A DNA stretch of 64,000 nucleotides from positions 14,892,560 to 14,956,559 of the forward strand of contig CM029134.1 in the NCBI GenBank assembly GCA_016859345.1, written 5' to 3'. Below the pieces are notes generated by a model. The model worked only from the letters and a program-made list of their open reading frames with translations. It was not told where the DNA came from and ran no database searches. A program made the translations under genes and the position numbers. Below are positions 24,060-34,777 of the stretch, in pieces. Within the stretch, counting starts at the first letter, position 1. Every line of letters begins with the position of its first letter. The DNA comes from Istiophorus platypterus. Its lineage: Eukaryota; Chordata; Actinopteri; Istiophoriformes; Istiophoridae.

Positions 24060-24385
24060 CAAAGAACAAGCTGTATCTCTACTCAGAGACACGGATACAC
24101 TCCCCGATTTTATGTCTAATGTCATACTATGGTGGAAGAGCTCTTCTCTGAGCTCTTGAAAGATAAAACTTAGACTGTAATAGGAAGACAACTAAAAAAG
24201 TACTATTTATCACGCTATCATGCTCATGTATCATCATGCGCAGCGCGTTAATTTAGGAACAAATGGAACTAATGACTTTTTACCGAAGACAATAATACAT
24301 TTTTAACGTGAAGTGAATGAATTTATAAGATGCATCTTAAAGGCTACCCTGTGTTATACTATTAAAATAGTTGTTTCCAACTAAT

Positions 24386-24434
24386 AAAACGACGAATACA
24401 AGTAACTAAAGATATTAACTGAATTCGTCGTTTT
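24386..24434. repeat. Inverted repeat inside a tandem duplication by the V6 donor
   Basis: AAAACGACGAAT and its exact reverse complement are separated by 25 nt. The interior string GAATACAAGTAACTAAAGAT recurs about 100 bp on, near 24495, as GAATACAAGTGACTAAAGAT. Both copies end in a GGTCCTA sequence. In the second copy this is the V6 donor. Confidence 0.8.
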
Positions 24435-24577
24435 GTTCATACACAAAACTTCCAAACGGTATGTGACCACAGGTCCTAAAGAAAAAAGCACGGAGAATAC
24501 AAGTGACTAAAGATTTTAACGGAATTATTTGAGCGCATATATAAAACGTTACAGTTCTAAGTGACAACTGGTCCTAC

Positions 24578-26956
24578 CTCTGGAGATGCATCACAATCTC
24601 CAAATGCATCAGCAAAGTCTGATGGACTTTTCCTCAGAGTCTGGTCAGCAGGAAGCGTGTTGTCATTGTAAGATGTCACAAACTTGAAGTCACTGGTTCT
24701 AGAACCTGTTGTCAGGTACGCGTCATAATTGTACGTGCTGCGTAAAGTTCCTGTTCCGTCAACATCTGCGTAATTAGGAGGAAGATAAGCGCTGGGGATG
24801 GCGACTGCTCCGTCAAACAACAGTCTGGGCTTTCTCCTGCGACAAAACCTCACACCAAGGATGATGATGATGAAGGTCAGGAAAAAGGTGGACACAGACA
24901 CCAGCGCGATGATCAGGTAAGAGGTCAGTTTGGAATTCTTCTCATCATAAGACATATCCTTCAGTTCTGGCACCTCGGCCAAGTTATCAGAAATAAGTAA
25001 ATACATGGAACAGGTGGCAGACAGAGAGGGCTGGCCGTTATCTTTCACCGCCACTATGAGGTTCTGTTTCATGCTGTCAGATTCAGAAATGTCCCGCTGT
25101 GTCCTAATCTCTCCGCTGTGGAGACCGATACTGAAAAGTCCCGGGTCGGTGGATTTGACTATATGATAGGACAGCCAGGCGTTCTGTCCGGAGTCCGCGT
25201 CCACCGCTATCACTTTGGACACCACGGAGCCACCGTGTGCGGCTTTGGGGACCAGCTCGGTCATGAAGGAGTTGCCCTCCGGGGCGGGGTACAGTATCTG
25301 AGGAGAGTTGTCGTTCACATCCGATATGAAGACACTGACCGTCACGTTGCTGCTGAGCGGAGGAGAACCGTTGTCTCGGGCCATCACCTGGACTTTAAAG
25401 CTCCTGAACTGTTCGTAATCAAACGACCTCACAGCGTGGATCACCCCCGTGTCTCCGTTCACAGACAGATAGGACGACACCGGGGCACCGTTCACCTCAC
25501 CAGGTAAGAGAGAATAAATCACTGTACCGTTTTGTCTCCAGTCGGGGTCTCGGGCAGCAACGGAACATAAAGTGGAGCCAGGTTTGTTATTCTCAGTCAC
25601 ATATGCGCTGTACGACTGTTCCTCGAACACTGGTGGGTTGTCGTTGATGTCAGCTACAGATAACTGAAGACTTTTAGAGGAGGACAGAGGTGGAGAGCCC
25701 TCGTCAGTGGCTGTGATTGTAATGTTGTAATCGGACACTAGTTCACGGTCCAGTTGTCCTGTGGTCACCAGAGAATAATAGTTCTTAATAGAGGGAGCCA
25801 ATTTAAAAGGGAGATTTTGCTGAATGGAGCAACGGACCTGTCTGTTATTCTCAGAGTCTCTGTCCTGCACGTTAATGATTCCCACCTCTGTACCAGGTGA
25901 CACGTTCTCAGGTACAGGGTTAGTCAGTGATTTAAGGTATATAACTGGGGCGTTGTCATTCACATCAGTAACATCTATGATAACTTTGGCGTAAGAGGTT
26001 AATCCTAATCCATCTTTTGCTGTTACGCGCAGTTCAAATGATGACACTTCTTCAAAATCTACTGCAGTCGTTAATTTTATATCACCCGTTTTATGATCTA
26101 TAGCGAACACTGACTTCACCACTTCTGAAATGCCTCCAAAATCATATGTAATGGCTCCATTCAGTCCCTCGTCTGCATCGGTAGCACTCACTGTCAGCAC
26201 CACAGTACCTAGTGGAGAGTTTTCAGGCAGACTGGCTTTATAAACGGCCTGGCTGAACACTGGGACGTTATCATTAGCATCCAGTACACTGATGTGAATG
26301 ACCACAGTACCTGACCTTTGTGGAGAGCCACCATCCAGAGCTGTAAGAAGTAGATTGATTTCTTTTAGATTTTCACGGTCAAGTTCTTTGTTTAGCACGA
26401 GTTCCACAGAGTTACTTCCAATGCCCAGAAGAAAATGATTATTCCTTTGTAGGTTGTACGTCTGAACTGCATATTTGCCAATATCAGCATCATGTGCTTC
26501 TTCTATTGGAAAACGAGCACCCTTTGACGCAGATTCACTAATATCTATATGAATCAATTCTTTATTAAATTGCGGAGAGTTGTCATTTATATCCTGGACA
26601 TGTAGACTAATTCGATGTAATTCTAATGGATTCTCTAACATCAGCTCTTCTTTCAAAGTGCAGGATGCTTTGTCTCCACATAGGCCCTCTCTGTCAATCC
26701 TCTCGGCAACAATCAGCTCCCCGTTACGAAGGTTTATGTCACAATAATGTTTGTCGCTCCCATCGGTATCAATGCGGGCCTTTCGAGCGGACAGTGTGCT
26801 TGCTTCAAGACCCAAGTCTTTGGCGATATTTCCGATTACGGATCCGCGTCTCATCTCCTCCGGAAAAGAATAGCTTACATCCCCATTGGCCAAATGCAAT
26901 GAAAAGAACAGTAAAACAACGGCAGCGCCTCGTGATGTGATTCCTCTGATAGCCAT
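24578..26956 (-). CDS. pcdhg: V6: clustered protocadherin gamma-type variable exon
   Basis: Intact at 793 codons. The ATG at 26956 gives a 25-residue signal peptide ending LHLANG. EC1 starts DVSYSFPEEMRRG with the loop CGDKASC. EC2 (IDISESASKGARF) and EC3 (FGGISEVVKSVFAIDHKTGD) are private. The EC2/EC3 island is present but more diverged than in its neighbours (HISVLDANDNVPVF). The tail ends FADAFGDCDASPE at the donor GAG|GTAGGA. The 5' untranslated stretch holds a perfect hairpin directly ahead of the ATG. Confidence 0.95.
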
Positions 26957-26962
26957 CCTAAC

Positions 26963-26990
26963 ACGTTTACTATTTTGAAATAGTAAACGT
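26963..26990 (-). repeat. Perfect hairpin just upstream of the V6 start codon
   Basis: ACGTTTACTATTT, a 2-nt loop and the exact reverse complement (13-bp arms). It ends 6 nt before the ATG. If transcribed it would sit in the 5' untranslated region. Confidence 0.9.
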
Positions 26991-27158
26991 TTCTAAGTCG
27001 TCGTATAGAAAACCGCGCCCAAAAAGGGATTTAAACTAAACCTTCACAATACAGATCCAAGTCTCTGCCTTTCTCGACGATCAACTGCAACACCTCAGGA
27101 AACACTATGTGTCGAAATCAGTGGGTGGATATCGAACACAAACTATTACAGCTGGTGC

Positions 27159-27176
27159 ATAGCGACATCGTGAGTC
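27159..27176 (-). promoter_or_regulatory. CSE promoter element of V6
   Basis: The plus strand reads ATAGCGACATCGTGAGTC; the coding strand keeps the CGCT box. It is about 205 bp upstream of the ATG. GTGGGTGGA begins near 27121, about 38 bp nearer the gene. Confidence 0.8.
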
Positions 27177-28716
27177 TCCTCTACAAACTGCATACTGTCC
27201 ACTATCAGCAAGCCTGTACAAGCCATACGCTTATGAAAACAGAATTTCACGGAGAACACATTAACTGAGGAGAAAATGAGAGAGTGAAATGTGTTGAGAC
27301 GTGTAAAGAGGAGCCAACTAAAAGAGAACTTCTAAAACAACAGCATGGTACTAGGCCATCTCATACCGAGCACTGCTAATTACATGCGAAAATATACTCA
27401 TATTAATATGGGCACTTTTATCTGTCTCTTGAAAGAAGTATGTCAGGTTCAGCGTTTAAATCTGTTTACTCATTTTTTCTTGAAATTTTATGACAGCTAT
27501 CTAAAATAAATACTCTAGCTTTGAACTGAAACATATACGTAAACAGTGGAAAAAAACACATCTTATGAAAAATCATCTAAATTCGTGAAGTAGTAAAAGA
27601 AGTGACCAACTAAAGTGCTCAAGTATTCGAAGGAATTTTTAAAACTAAAGTGAAACTATGACTCATTGATATGTCATTACCGTATACAGAAAAACACTAA
27701 TGAAAAATCTAAAAGTTATTAAGGGAACGGAACAAACAAGGTTTTATCCGAATGTAGAAGGATAATTACTATGCTCAACTCTACTGAAATCTCACACAGA
27801 CAGATCAGTATTTACAAAATCTAACACACTGGACAAAGAGCATCACTTAACTGCAATATTGAGCAAATTATGGAAATAAATTTATAATAACTTAAACGCA
27901 AGCAAATGAAAAGGAATATTCACATATACGATACATGATCAGAGACTGTAAATATAAAGAAGACATTTTAAAATTGATACAGACAAATGATTTTTTACAT
28001 GTGGAGACTCAAGTATAAAGCTCATAGCTATACTGTAGAAGAAACAAGTGTACTACATAAATCTTACATGACCAACCAGGCCCATTGGCTGTAATTTCCA
28101 AGGTGTGGATTTTCTTCCCTATGAACAAGGGAATAATCTTTCGCACAATAACAAGCAATGAGACCAAGACACGTTTGAACTTTCCCTCAGAAATTACATC
28201 GTAAAAAAAAAAGGAGTATATAAAGATTTAAATGTTTTCAATCATTTCAAAAGAGAACTTGTTAATACGGCGATAATAAGTAAATCTTTGCTGGAATTAA
28301 GGAAATCAAGAGTGAATAGATAAGTCATGACTTAAAAACTAAAGCAAACAATTTCCCGAAGAGTGTACAAGTAGCAAAAAAGCTATGGAGAAAGACCCAA
28401 AGGCAAAAGACAACTACTATACAATGAGTGTAATACGAATCTCATAACAGAAGTAATCCTGAGGTGGTAATGTTTCAAGGAACAACTGGAAATACCGGAG
28501 AAAGAACTCAGTCTAACTGTTAGTGAAACAACTACTACTACTTTTCTAAAGACAAATACCCTAAAATTAATCCAATCTAAATTCAAGTAGGGGAAGTAAT
28601 ATTTTTATACTTTAAGAAGTGAATTATATCAACGTCAATTTCACACTACCAGGCACAAATCTGAAAAACTGAGAGGCTCTTTTATTCTCATAGAATGATA
28701 TTTTTTTTTTCTATGA

Positions 28717-28772
28717 TCTTATCTCTAGAGAATTTTTAAAATCTGCAAATACATCAGCAAACTCTGAGGCGG
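28717..28772 (-). pseudogene. Relic R2: decayed 3' end of a protocadherin variable exon
   Basis: The minus strand reads in frame as SEFADVFADFKNSLE-like sequence, then GAG followed by ATAAG. The donor GT is therefore changed to AT. Upstream coding sequence is not recognisable. Confidence 0.65.
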
Positions 28773-29051
28773 TGCAGTTACACCCAACAATTAAAGTCAT
28801 GTCTGGTTAAAAATGCTTTTGTGAAATACTCACGAAAAAGTGTTAAGTGAAGTCTCCAAAGACATTTGCCCCATCTTGAAATGTTTAAACCTTTAACCTT
28901 TAAAATTTTTCTGTTTCTTTCTTCTTTTTTTAAAGAGAAAAAGTTAAGAGCTCAAAGAAAACTCATCGTTAAAATGAAATAAAATTTGAAAATGACCGAT
29001 CAAGGGAATTTTAAGCGTATTGCGTAGTTGACAGGGGATATGTTGGCCTAC

Positions 29052-31454
29052 CTCAAGAGAACCTTCACCATCTCCAAGTGCATCAGCAAAGTCTGACGGA
29101 CTTTTCCTCAGAGTCTGGTCAGCAGGAAGCGTGTTGTCATTGTAAGATGTCACAAACTTGAAGTCACTGGTTCTAGAACCTGTCGTCAGGTACGCGTCAT
29201 AATTGTACGTGCTGCGTAAAGTTCCTGTTCCGTCAACATCTGCGTAATTAGGAGGAAGATAAGCGCTGGGGATGGCGACTGCTCCGTCAAACAACAGTCT
29301 GGGCTTTCTCCTGCGACAAAACCTCACACCAAGGATGATGATGATGAAGGTCAGGAAAAAGGTGGACACAGACACCAGCGCGATGATCAGATGAGTGGTA
29401 AGTTCGGAATTCTTCTCATCATAAGAAATGTCCTTCAGTTCAGGCACCTCAGCCAAGTTATCAGAAATAAGTAAATACATGGAACAGGTGGCAGACAGAG
29501 AGGGCTGGCCGTTATCTTTCACCGCCACAATAAGGTTCTGTTTCATGCTGTCAGATTCAGAAATGTCCCGCTGTGTCCTGATCTCTCCGCTGTGGAGACC
29601 GATACTGAAAAGTCCCGGGTCGGTGGATTTGACTATATGATAGGACAGCCAGGCGTTCTGTCCGGAGTCCGCGTCCACCGCTATCACTTTGGACACCACA
29701 GAGCCTCCGTGTGCAGCTTTGGGGACCAGCTCGGTCATGAAGGAGTTGCCCTCCGGGGCGGGGTACAGTATCTGAGGAGAGTTGTCGTTCACATCCGATA
29801 TGAAGACACTGACCGTCACGTTGCTGCTGAGCGGAGGAGAACCGTTGTCTCGGGCCATCACCTGGACTTTAAAGCTCCTGAACTGTTCGTAATCAAACGA
29901 CCTCACAGCGTGGATCACCCCCGTGTCTCCGTTCACAGACAGATAGGACGACACCGGGGCACCGTTCACCTCACCAGGTAAGAGAGAATAAATCACTGTA
30001 CCGTTTTGTCTCCAGTCAGGGTCTCGAGCAGTAACGGAACATAAAGTGGAGCCAGGTTTGTTATTCTCAGTCACATATGCGCTGTACGACTGTTCCTCGA
30101 ACACTGGTGGGTTGTCGTTGATGTCAGCTACAGATAACTGAAGACTTTTAGAGGAGGACAGAGGTGGAGAGCCCTCGTCAGTGGCTGTGATTGTAATGTT
30201 GTAATCGGACACTAGTTCACGGTCCAGTTGTCCTGTGGTCACCAGAGAATAATAGTTCTTAATAGAAGGAACCAACTTAAAAGGGATATTTTGCTGAATG
30301 GAGCAACGGACCTGTCTGTTATTCTCAGAGTCTCTGTCCTGCACGTTAATGATTCCCACCTCTGTACCAGGTGATACATTCTCAGGTATTGGGTTAGTCA
30401 GTGATTTCAAACTGATAGTAGGTGGGTTGTCATTTACATCTGCTATATCTATAATTACTGTGCAATATGAGGTAAGACCCGGTCCGTCTTTTGCCCTTAT
30501 TCGCAGTTCAATTGTGGTCTCAGTCTCATAATCGATAGGGCCGATGACTCTCATCTCTCCCGTCTTTTGACCCAGTGAGAACAAAGAGACATGGTTATCA
30601 GATACGTGATCAAAATTATACACTATATCACCATTTGGCCCCGCGTCTGCATCAGTAGCGCTCACTGTGACCACTACAGTATCTAATGGAGAGTTTTCAG
30701 GCAGACTGGCTTTATAAACGGCCTGGCTAAACACTGGGGCGTTATCATTAGCATCCAGCACAGTGACGTGTATGACAACGGTACCTGATCTCTGAGGAGA
30801 ACCACCGTCCAGAGCTGTTAGCACTAATTTTAATTCTCTCTCTTTTTCTCGGTCCAATTCCTTTACCAAAACCAATTCCGAGTGTTTCTGTCCCCTCCCA
30901 TCTGTATCTACATCAATGATGAAATTCTCATTATGCTGTAAGCTGTAGCGCTGTACCGCGTTTGTGCCGATATCTGCATCACGGGCTTCTGTGAGTAAGA
31001 ATCTAGCTCCTTTCACCGCTGATTCTCTTATTTCAAACGAAACCAAGTCTTCACTAAACTGTGGGGCGTTGTCGTTTATATCTTGCACGTGGATACTGAT
31101 ACTGTGAAGTTCTAAAGGGTTTTCCAAAACCAGCTCCTCTTTTAAAACGCAAGTCGCCCTCTTACCACAGAGACCTTCCCTGTCGATCCTTTCAGCAACA
31201 ATCAAATCTCCGGTGGTCAGATTAATATCACAATACCGCTTGTCATTCCTGTCCGTGTCAATGCGAGCTTTACGGGAAGAAAGCGTAGCAGTCCCGAGAC
31301 CGAGATCTTTGGCTATATTTCCAATCAAAGACCCACGTTTCATCTCCTCTACCAAAGAGTAGCTCACATCTCCTTGCGCGAAATGCAGGCTGATGAAAAG
31401 GAAAACAACATAATAGCGATTCATAGAAAATCCTCTGTACTCCTTCTCTCCCAT
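29052..31454 (-). CDS. pcdhg: V7: clustered protocadherin gamma-type variable exon
   Basis: Intact. I favour the ATG at 31454 (MGEKEYRG...), which resembles the MGDKGFS start of V9-V13 and gives 801 codons. ATGs at 31472 and 31424 are alternatives. The signal peptide ends LHFAQG. EC1 starts DVSYSLVEEMKRGSLIG with the loop CGKRATC. EC2 and EC3 are private (for example DVDTDGRGQKHSELVLVKELDRE and DHVSDNHVSLFSL), around the common EC2/EC3 island. At the membrane entry it reads SELTTHLIIAL where the other exons have SKLTSYLIIAL, so conversion has not fully reached this spot. The donor is CTTGAG|GTAGGC and the tail ends GEGSLE. Confidence 0.93.
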
Positions 31455-31666
31455 GATCGTCCAGACGTCCATCCTCCCCCGGGGCAATTCTTTCTAAGTG
31501 ACCAAAGACAGATATATTCCTCGTGGTTATTTTTTTCCAAATATCAACACAATGTAGGCCCCTCGTATCGTCCTTAAGGTACACACACGTCGTGCAACAG
31601 TAAGGCTTTGCAATACTGGAAGAGAATGGAGGAAGCGACGGACACTTTTCTGCCTTTGTTGGTGCA

Positions 31667-31684
31667 CAGTGACACCAAGAGTTT
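31667..31684 (-). promoter_or_regulatory. CSE promoter element of V7
   Basis: The plus strand reads CAGTGACACCAAGAGTTT. It is about 215 bp upstream of the chosen ATG. The GGGTGG partner is weak (TGGAGG near 31628). Confidence 0.75.
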
Positions 31685-33281
31685 CAATCAGTTATAGCTC
31701 TCCAAAATAAAGGAAGTCGACAATTTCTCTGTAAGTTACTGTTATTCAGTAATTACCTGACTGTGATAGCGACAAATGTCATATAGATTTTGTAATAGTT
31801 ATAGTTATTGGTATAAATTGCCAAGCAAATAGTGTGACTGCCTTATTCGTTGTGTGTGACGACCTTATCTGTAGAGGCTCCAGCGTTACTTGAGCAGTGA
31901 ATATTTTTCTGCCCAGCGTTTCTCATAAGCTGTTTGTAAAACAAAGAGCCTTGATATATGTATGTCTCCAAAAGACACTCAATCCTCTACTTAAATACTA
32001 TATCTGAGTGTTTTTATTGAAAAAGTGAATAATCCCGCACAAATGCGTATCACTAGGTGTATAGAAATGCAAAAGAAATTTGTGCCATGAGCCAAAATTA
32101 AGCAGACTGAGGTTAAATGACAATGACACACAATGCAAAGTATTTAGTAAGTATCAGCAATCTCCTGTAAATATTTTAAGTCCTCTCTGCATTACAGATA
32201 GGGACAATGAAGTGACAACACAGATAATAAAAGGAGAACATGCAGTGAAAATTGCACCAAATGAAGATATTAGTTAGACATCACCTCTCCTTTCATTATT
32301 TCACAGTTTTCATTACTAAATCATATCATGTTGTGTTGTGCTTCATGTAGCACAAAGTGAAGAGTTTGTTTTATATAACTCTGTTATATACAAAAAGAAA
32401 ACAGTAAATTGCCAGAAATTCCTCAAATTGCATTTTCCAACAAATTTGTTTATCCTTTAAGTAGCAATGTGCAGTATCTTAAAGTTCACCCAGTCACCAC
32501 ATAAGAACAAGGGAACTTTAAGGTTCAAATCCCATATTTTGAATTTGGCATGCGTTGCTTTCCCTTCGTTAACTCTTTCCCAGGGTACACCTAAATGCAA
32601 AATGTAAAGGACTAAGATCATTGCAGAATTAAGAATAGGGTTTCCTCACTCTACCTGCTTTGCAGCATAAAGGCATGAAAGTGAAAACAAATGCACTGAC
32701 AGTTCAAATGCAATCTACTCTGAATAACTAGGTCTGCAGCACTATGTTGTCTTATCAAAGTGCAGGAATAATCATAGAACATTACTGGCCCAGTGATTTT
32801 TAACAAAAGGGCAATGATGGCATACAGCTCCTTTAATTTACCTTTCCTCCTCAGCCAGTTAGGACACAAATATATACAGCACTTGATAGAACATAAGAAA
32901 AAGTCAATCAGACTAATTTCAAAGCTGATGTGCAAAAAACTCTCGTGTTAGCTTAATATAGATGTATTGGAAAAATATTTGCCAGCAAGGAGGGGCTTTT
33001 GTCATTCTTGGATTAACCCAATAAGTCAAAAACAAGTATCTCAGACTTAACAGAAGGTTACCAAGCACCATTTCAGTTATCTATCACTGTCACATCTGAA
33101 CTTTTATGCAGCTGCTGACACAACACTAACATATTTTCTTCATGCCCAGGTATGCACAATGAAAAAATTAAGAGCAAATATAAATAACTGTGAAATGGTA
33201 CCAAAACAGTAGTCCAGAGGATCATCTAAATCTCGTAATCAAATTATATATATAAATAAATATATATATAAAAGGAACCAC

Positions 33282-33350
33282 CTGTAGGGACTTCTCTGGT
33301 TGACAAAATGTTTTAATAAAGTCTGATAGACTTGATGGACTTAAATATAA
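33282..33350 (-). pseudogene. Relic R4: diverged 3' end of a variable exon with a usable-looking donor
   Basis: The minus-strand frame reads SPSSLSDFIKTF...KSLQ and then CAG|GTGGTT. This matches the layout SPSDFADAF...SPE|GTA of the intact exons. It is short and diverged, so chance cannot be excluded. Confidence 0.45.
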
Positions 33351-33553
33351 AATATTTGAATAACTGATTGTTCCGATGAGAAAAACAAAACTAAAAAAAG
33401 TCAAGCCTGCACTCAGGTTCAATCATAATACCAGACCAATAAAAATGTAGAGGGGAGTACTCTGATGTAATCGCCAGTATGTATTTACCTCCTCGAAACT
33501 TCTTTTATTGCACAACAGTGAGGAGATTGGGAATCTGTAAGGATTGGGCTGGT

Positions 33554-33574
33554 TTCAGCACCATGGATACATAA
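33554..33574 (+). promoter_or_regulatory. RE1/NRSE-like site, left half intact
   Basis: TTCAGCACCATGGA matches the left half and centre of the REST site; the right half has decayed (TACATAA). About 1.2 kb past the V8 exon end, same orientation as the others. Confidence 0.45.
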
Positions 33575-34373
33575 GGTGCAGCTAGCAGGGTACCATTTTT
33601 CAGGAGGCTCAGAGGAGAAAAATAGAAGTAATAGTAACGAGAGGTCGACTTGTTTCTGAATATTCTACAATATTTAATATGTTTAAAACTACGTGAATAC
33701 CACTGTTCCTTTCAGAAAATGGTGGGCTCTGGTGGCTATATTTAAAAGATAAATGAGGAATAGGCAAATGAAAAATGTAATGGATTCAAGGAAAAAATAA
33801 TGATTTCATATATATTTCATAGGCTAATTCAAAGTGAGACAATTTCTTTATCTTTTTTCCCCACCACTAAATGTAAAGGAAAAGGAAAATGTTGTATATA
33901 GCGTCATCACTGATCAAGAAAAAAAAATGACGCTGACTGCATCTAATTTGTATTGTGTACCTGTTTCTAAATCACAGCAGGGAACAGCAGAGAAAGTGTC
34001 GATTAACTTTGTTTTTTTTTCTGCATTAGGCAATGAAGCATGGAGGGTAAAAGAGGGCAGACCTCAAACAAAAATCGCGCCATATTTGCCATAATTGTGC
34101 TATAAAATGATAAAAAAAAACGGTCCCAAAAATCAGTAGATGGAATTCATACCGTAAACACTGATTAAAAAATATACTTTGAAGCAGTTGATATTTGATA
34201 TATTTTAACATGAGAATGGAAAACTATTAAATAATAAAGTCTTTAGACACAATCATCAAAGTCTTTTAAATTACCAACGCAGTAAAGACTGGTACAACCT
34301 CAAAGACTCAAAGCAAAACACCATTATGTCTTTTTAAGAACACTGAAAAGGACTTTCGTGATATATAATGTGT

Positions 34374-34490
34374 CCCTGCCTCAAAAGTATTAGCACAACC
34401 TCCAAATGCATGAGAAAAATCTGATGAACCTCTGACTCTGGTCAGCAGGCAGCGTGTTGTTATTGTATATAACATATTCGAATTCGGACG
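34374..34490 (-). pseudogene. Relic R3: decayed 3' end of a protocadherin variable exon
   Basis: Similar to the last about 115 bp of intact exons, including GTCAGCAGGCAGCGTGTTGT. The donor is changed from GAGGTAGGG to GAGGCAGGG. The flank 34136-34375 aligns with the flank of R1 (17405-17650), so R1 and R3 descend from one exon end. V8's own donor region, 300 bp away, is related too. Confidence 0.8.
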
Positions 34491-34777
34491 TTGAAATCAT
34501 GAAGCCAAACGCACTAAGAAAACGCAATACCCAAGGAAAATAATTCAGTTGACACTCAGCAAACAAAGAAATTACGATGGGATAAAAGGTCTAAGAGACA
34601 TCATCCCTGAAAATGCATGCCAGCATCAACCAGAGTTCAGCAACAAGGAAAGAGTAACGAGATCGTACTTTAGAACATTTCCTTAGTTCGGATTGATGTA
34701 ACCAAAAAAGTAGGACATTACAGAATGGCGTCGACAAGATTTGAGAGGGGATATATTGATATATAATGTCTCCCTAC

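Larger units (their letters stand above)
22942..24577. other. Spacer between V5 and V6
   Basis: Holds the V5 CSE, a second weaker CSE-like string near 23355 (GGTGATACCAGTGAGAC), a strong RE1-like site at 24039, and a roughly 100-bp imperfect tandem duplication next to the V6 donor. No other gene was seen. Confidence 0.6.
26957..29051. other. Spacer between V6 and V7
   Basis: Contains the V6 5' hairpin and CSE, and a relic exon end near 28.7 kb. The rest is AT-rich with no gene recognised. Confidence 0.6.
31455..34777. other. Spacer between V7 and V8 with two relic exon ends
   Basis: At 3.3 kb this is among the longest spacers. It holds the V7 CSE, relics R4 (33.3 kb) and R3 (34.4 kb) and an RE1-like half-decayed site at 33554. 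Two lost genes would explain the length. No intact gene was seen. Confidence 0.6.
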
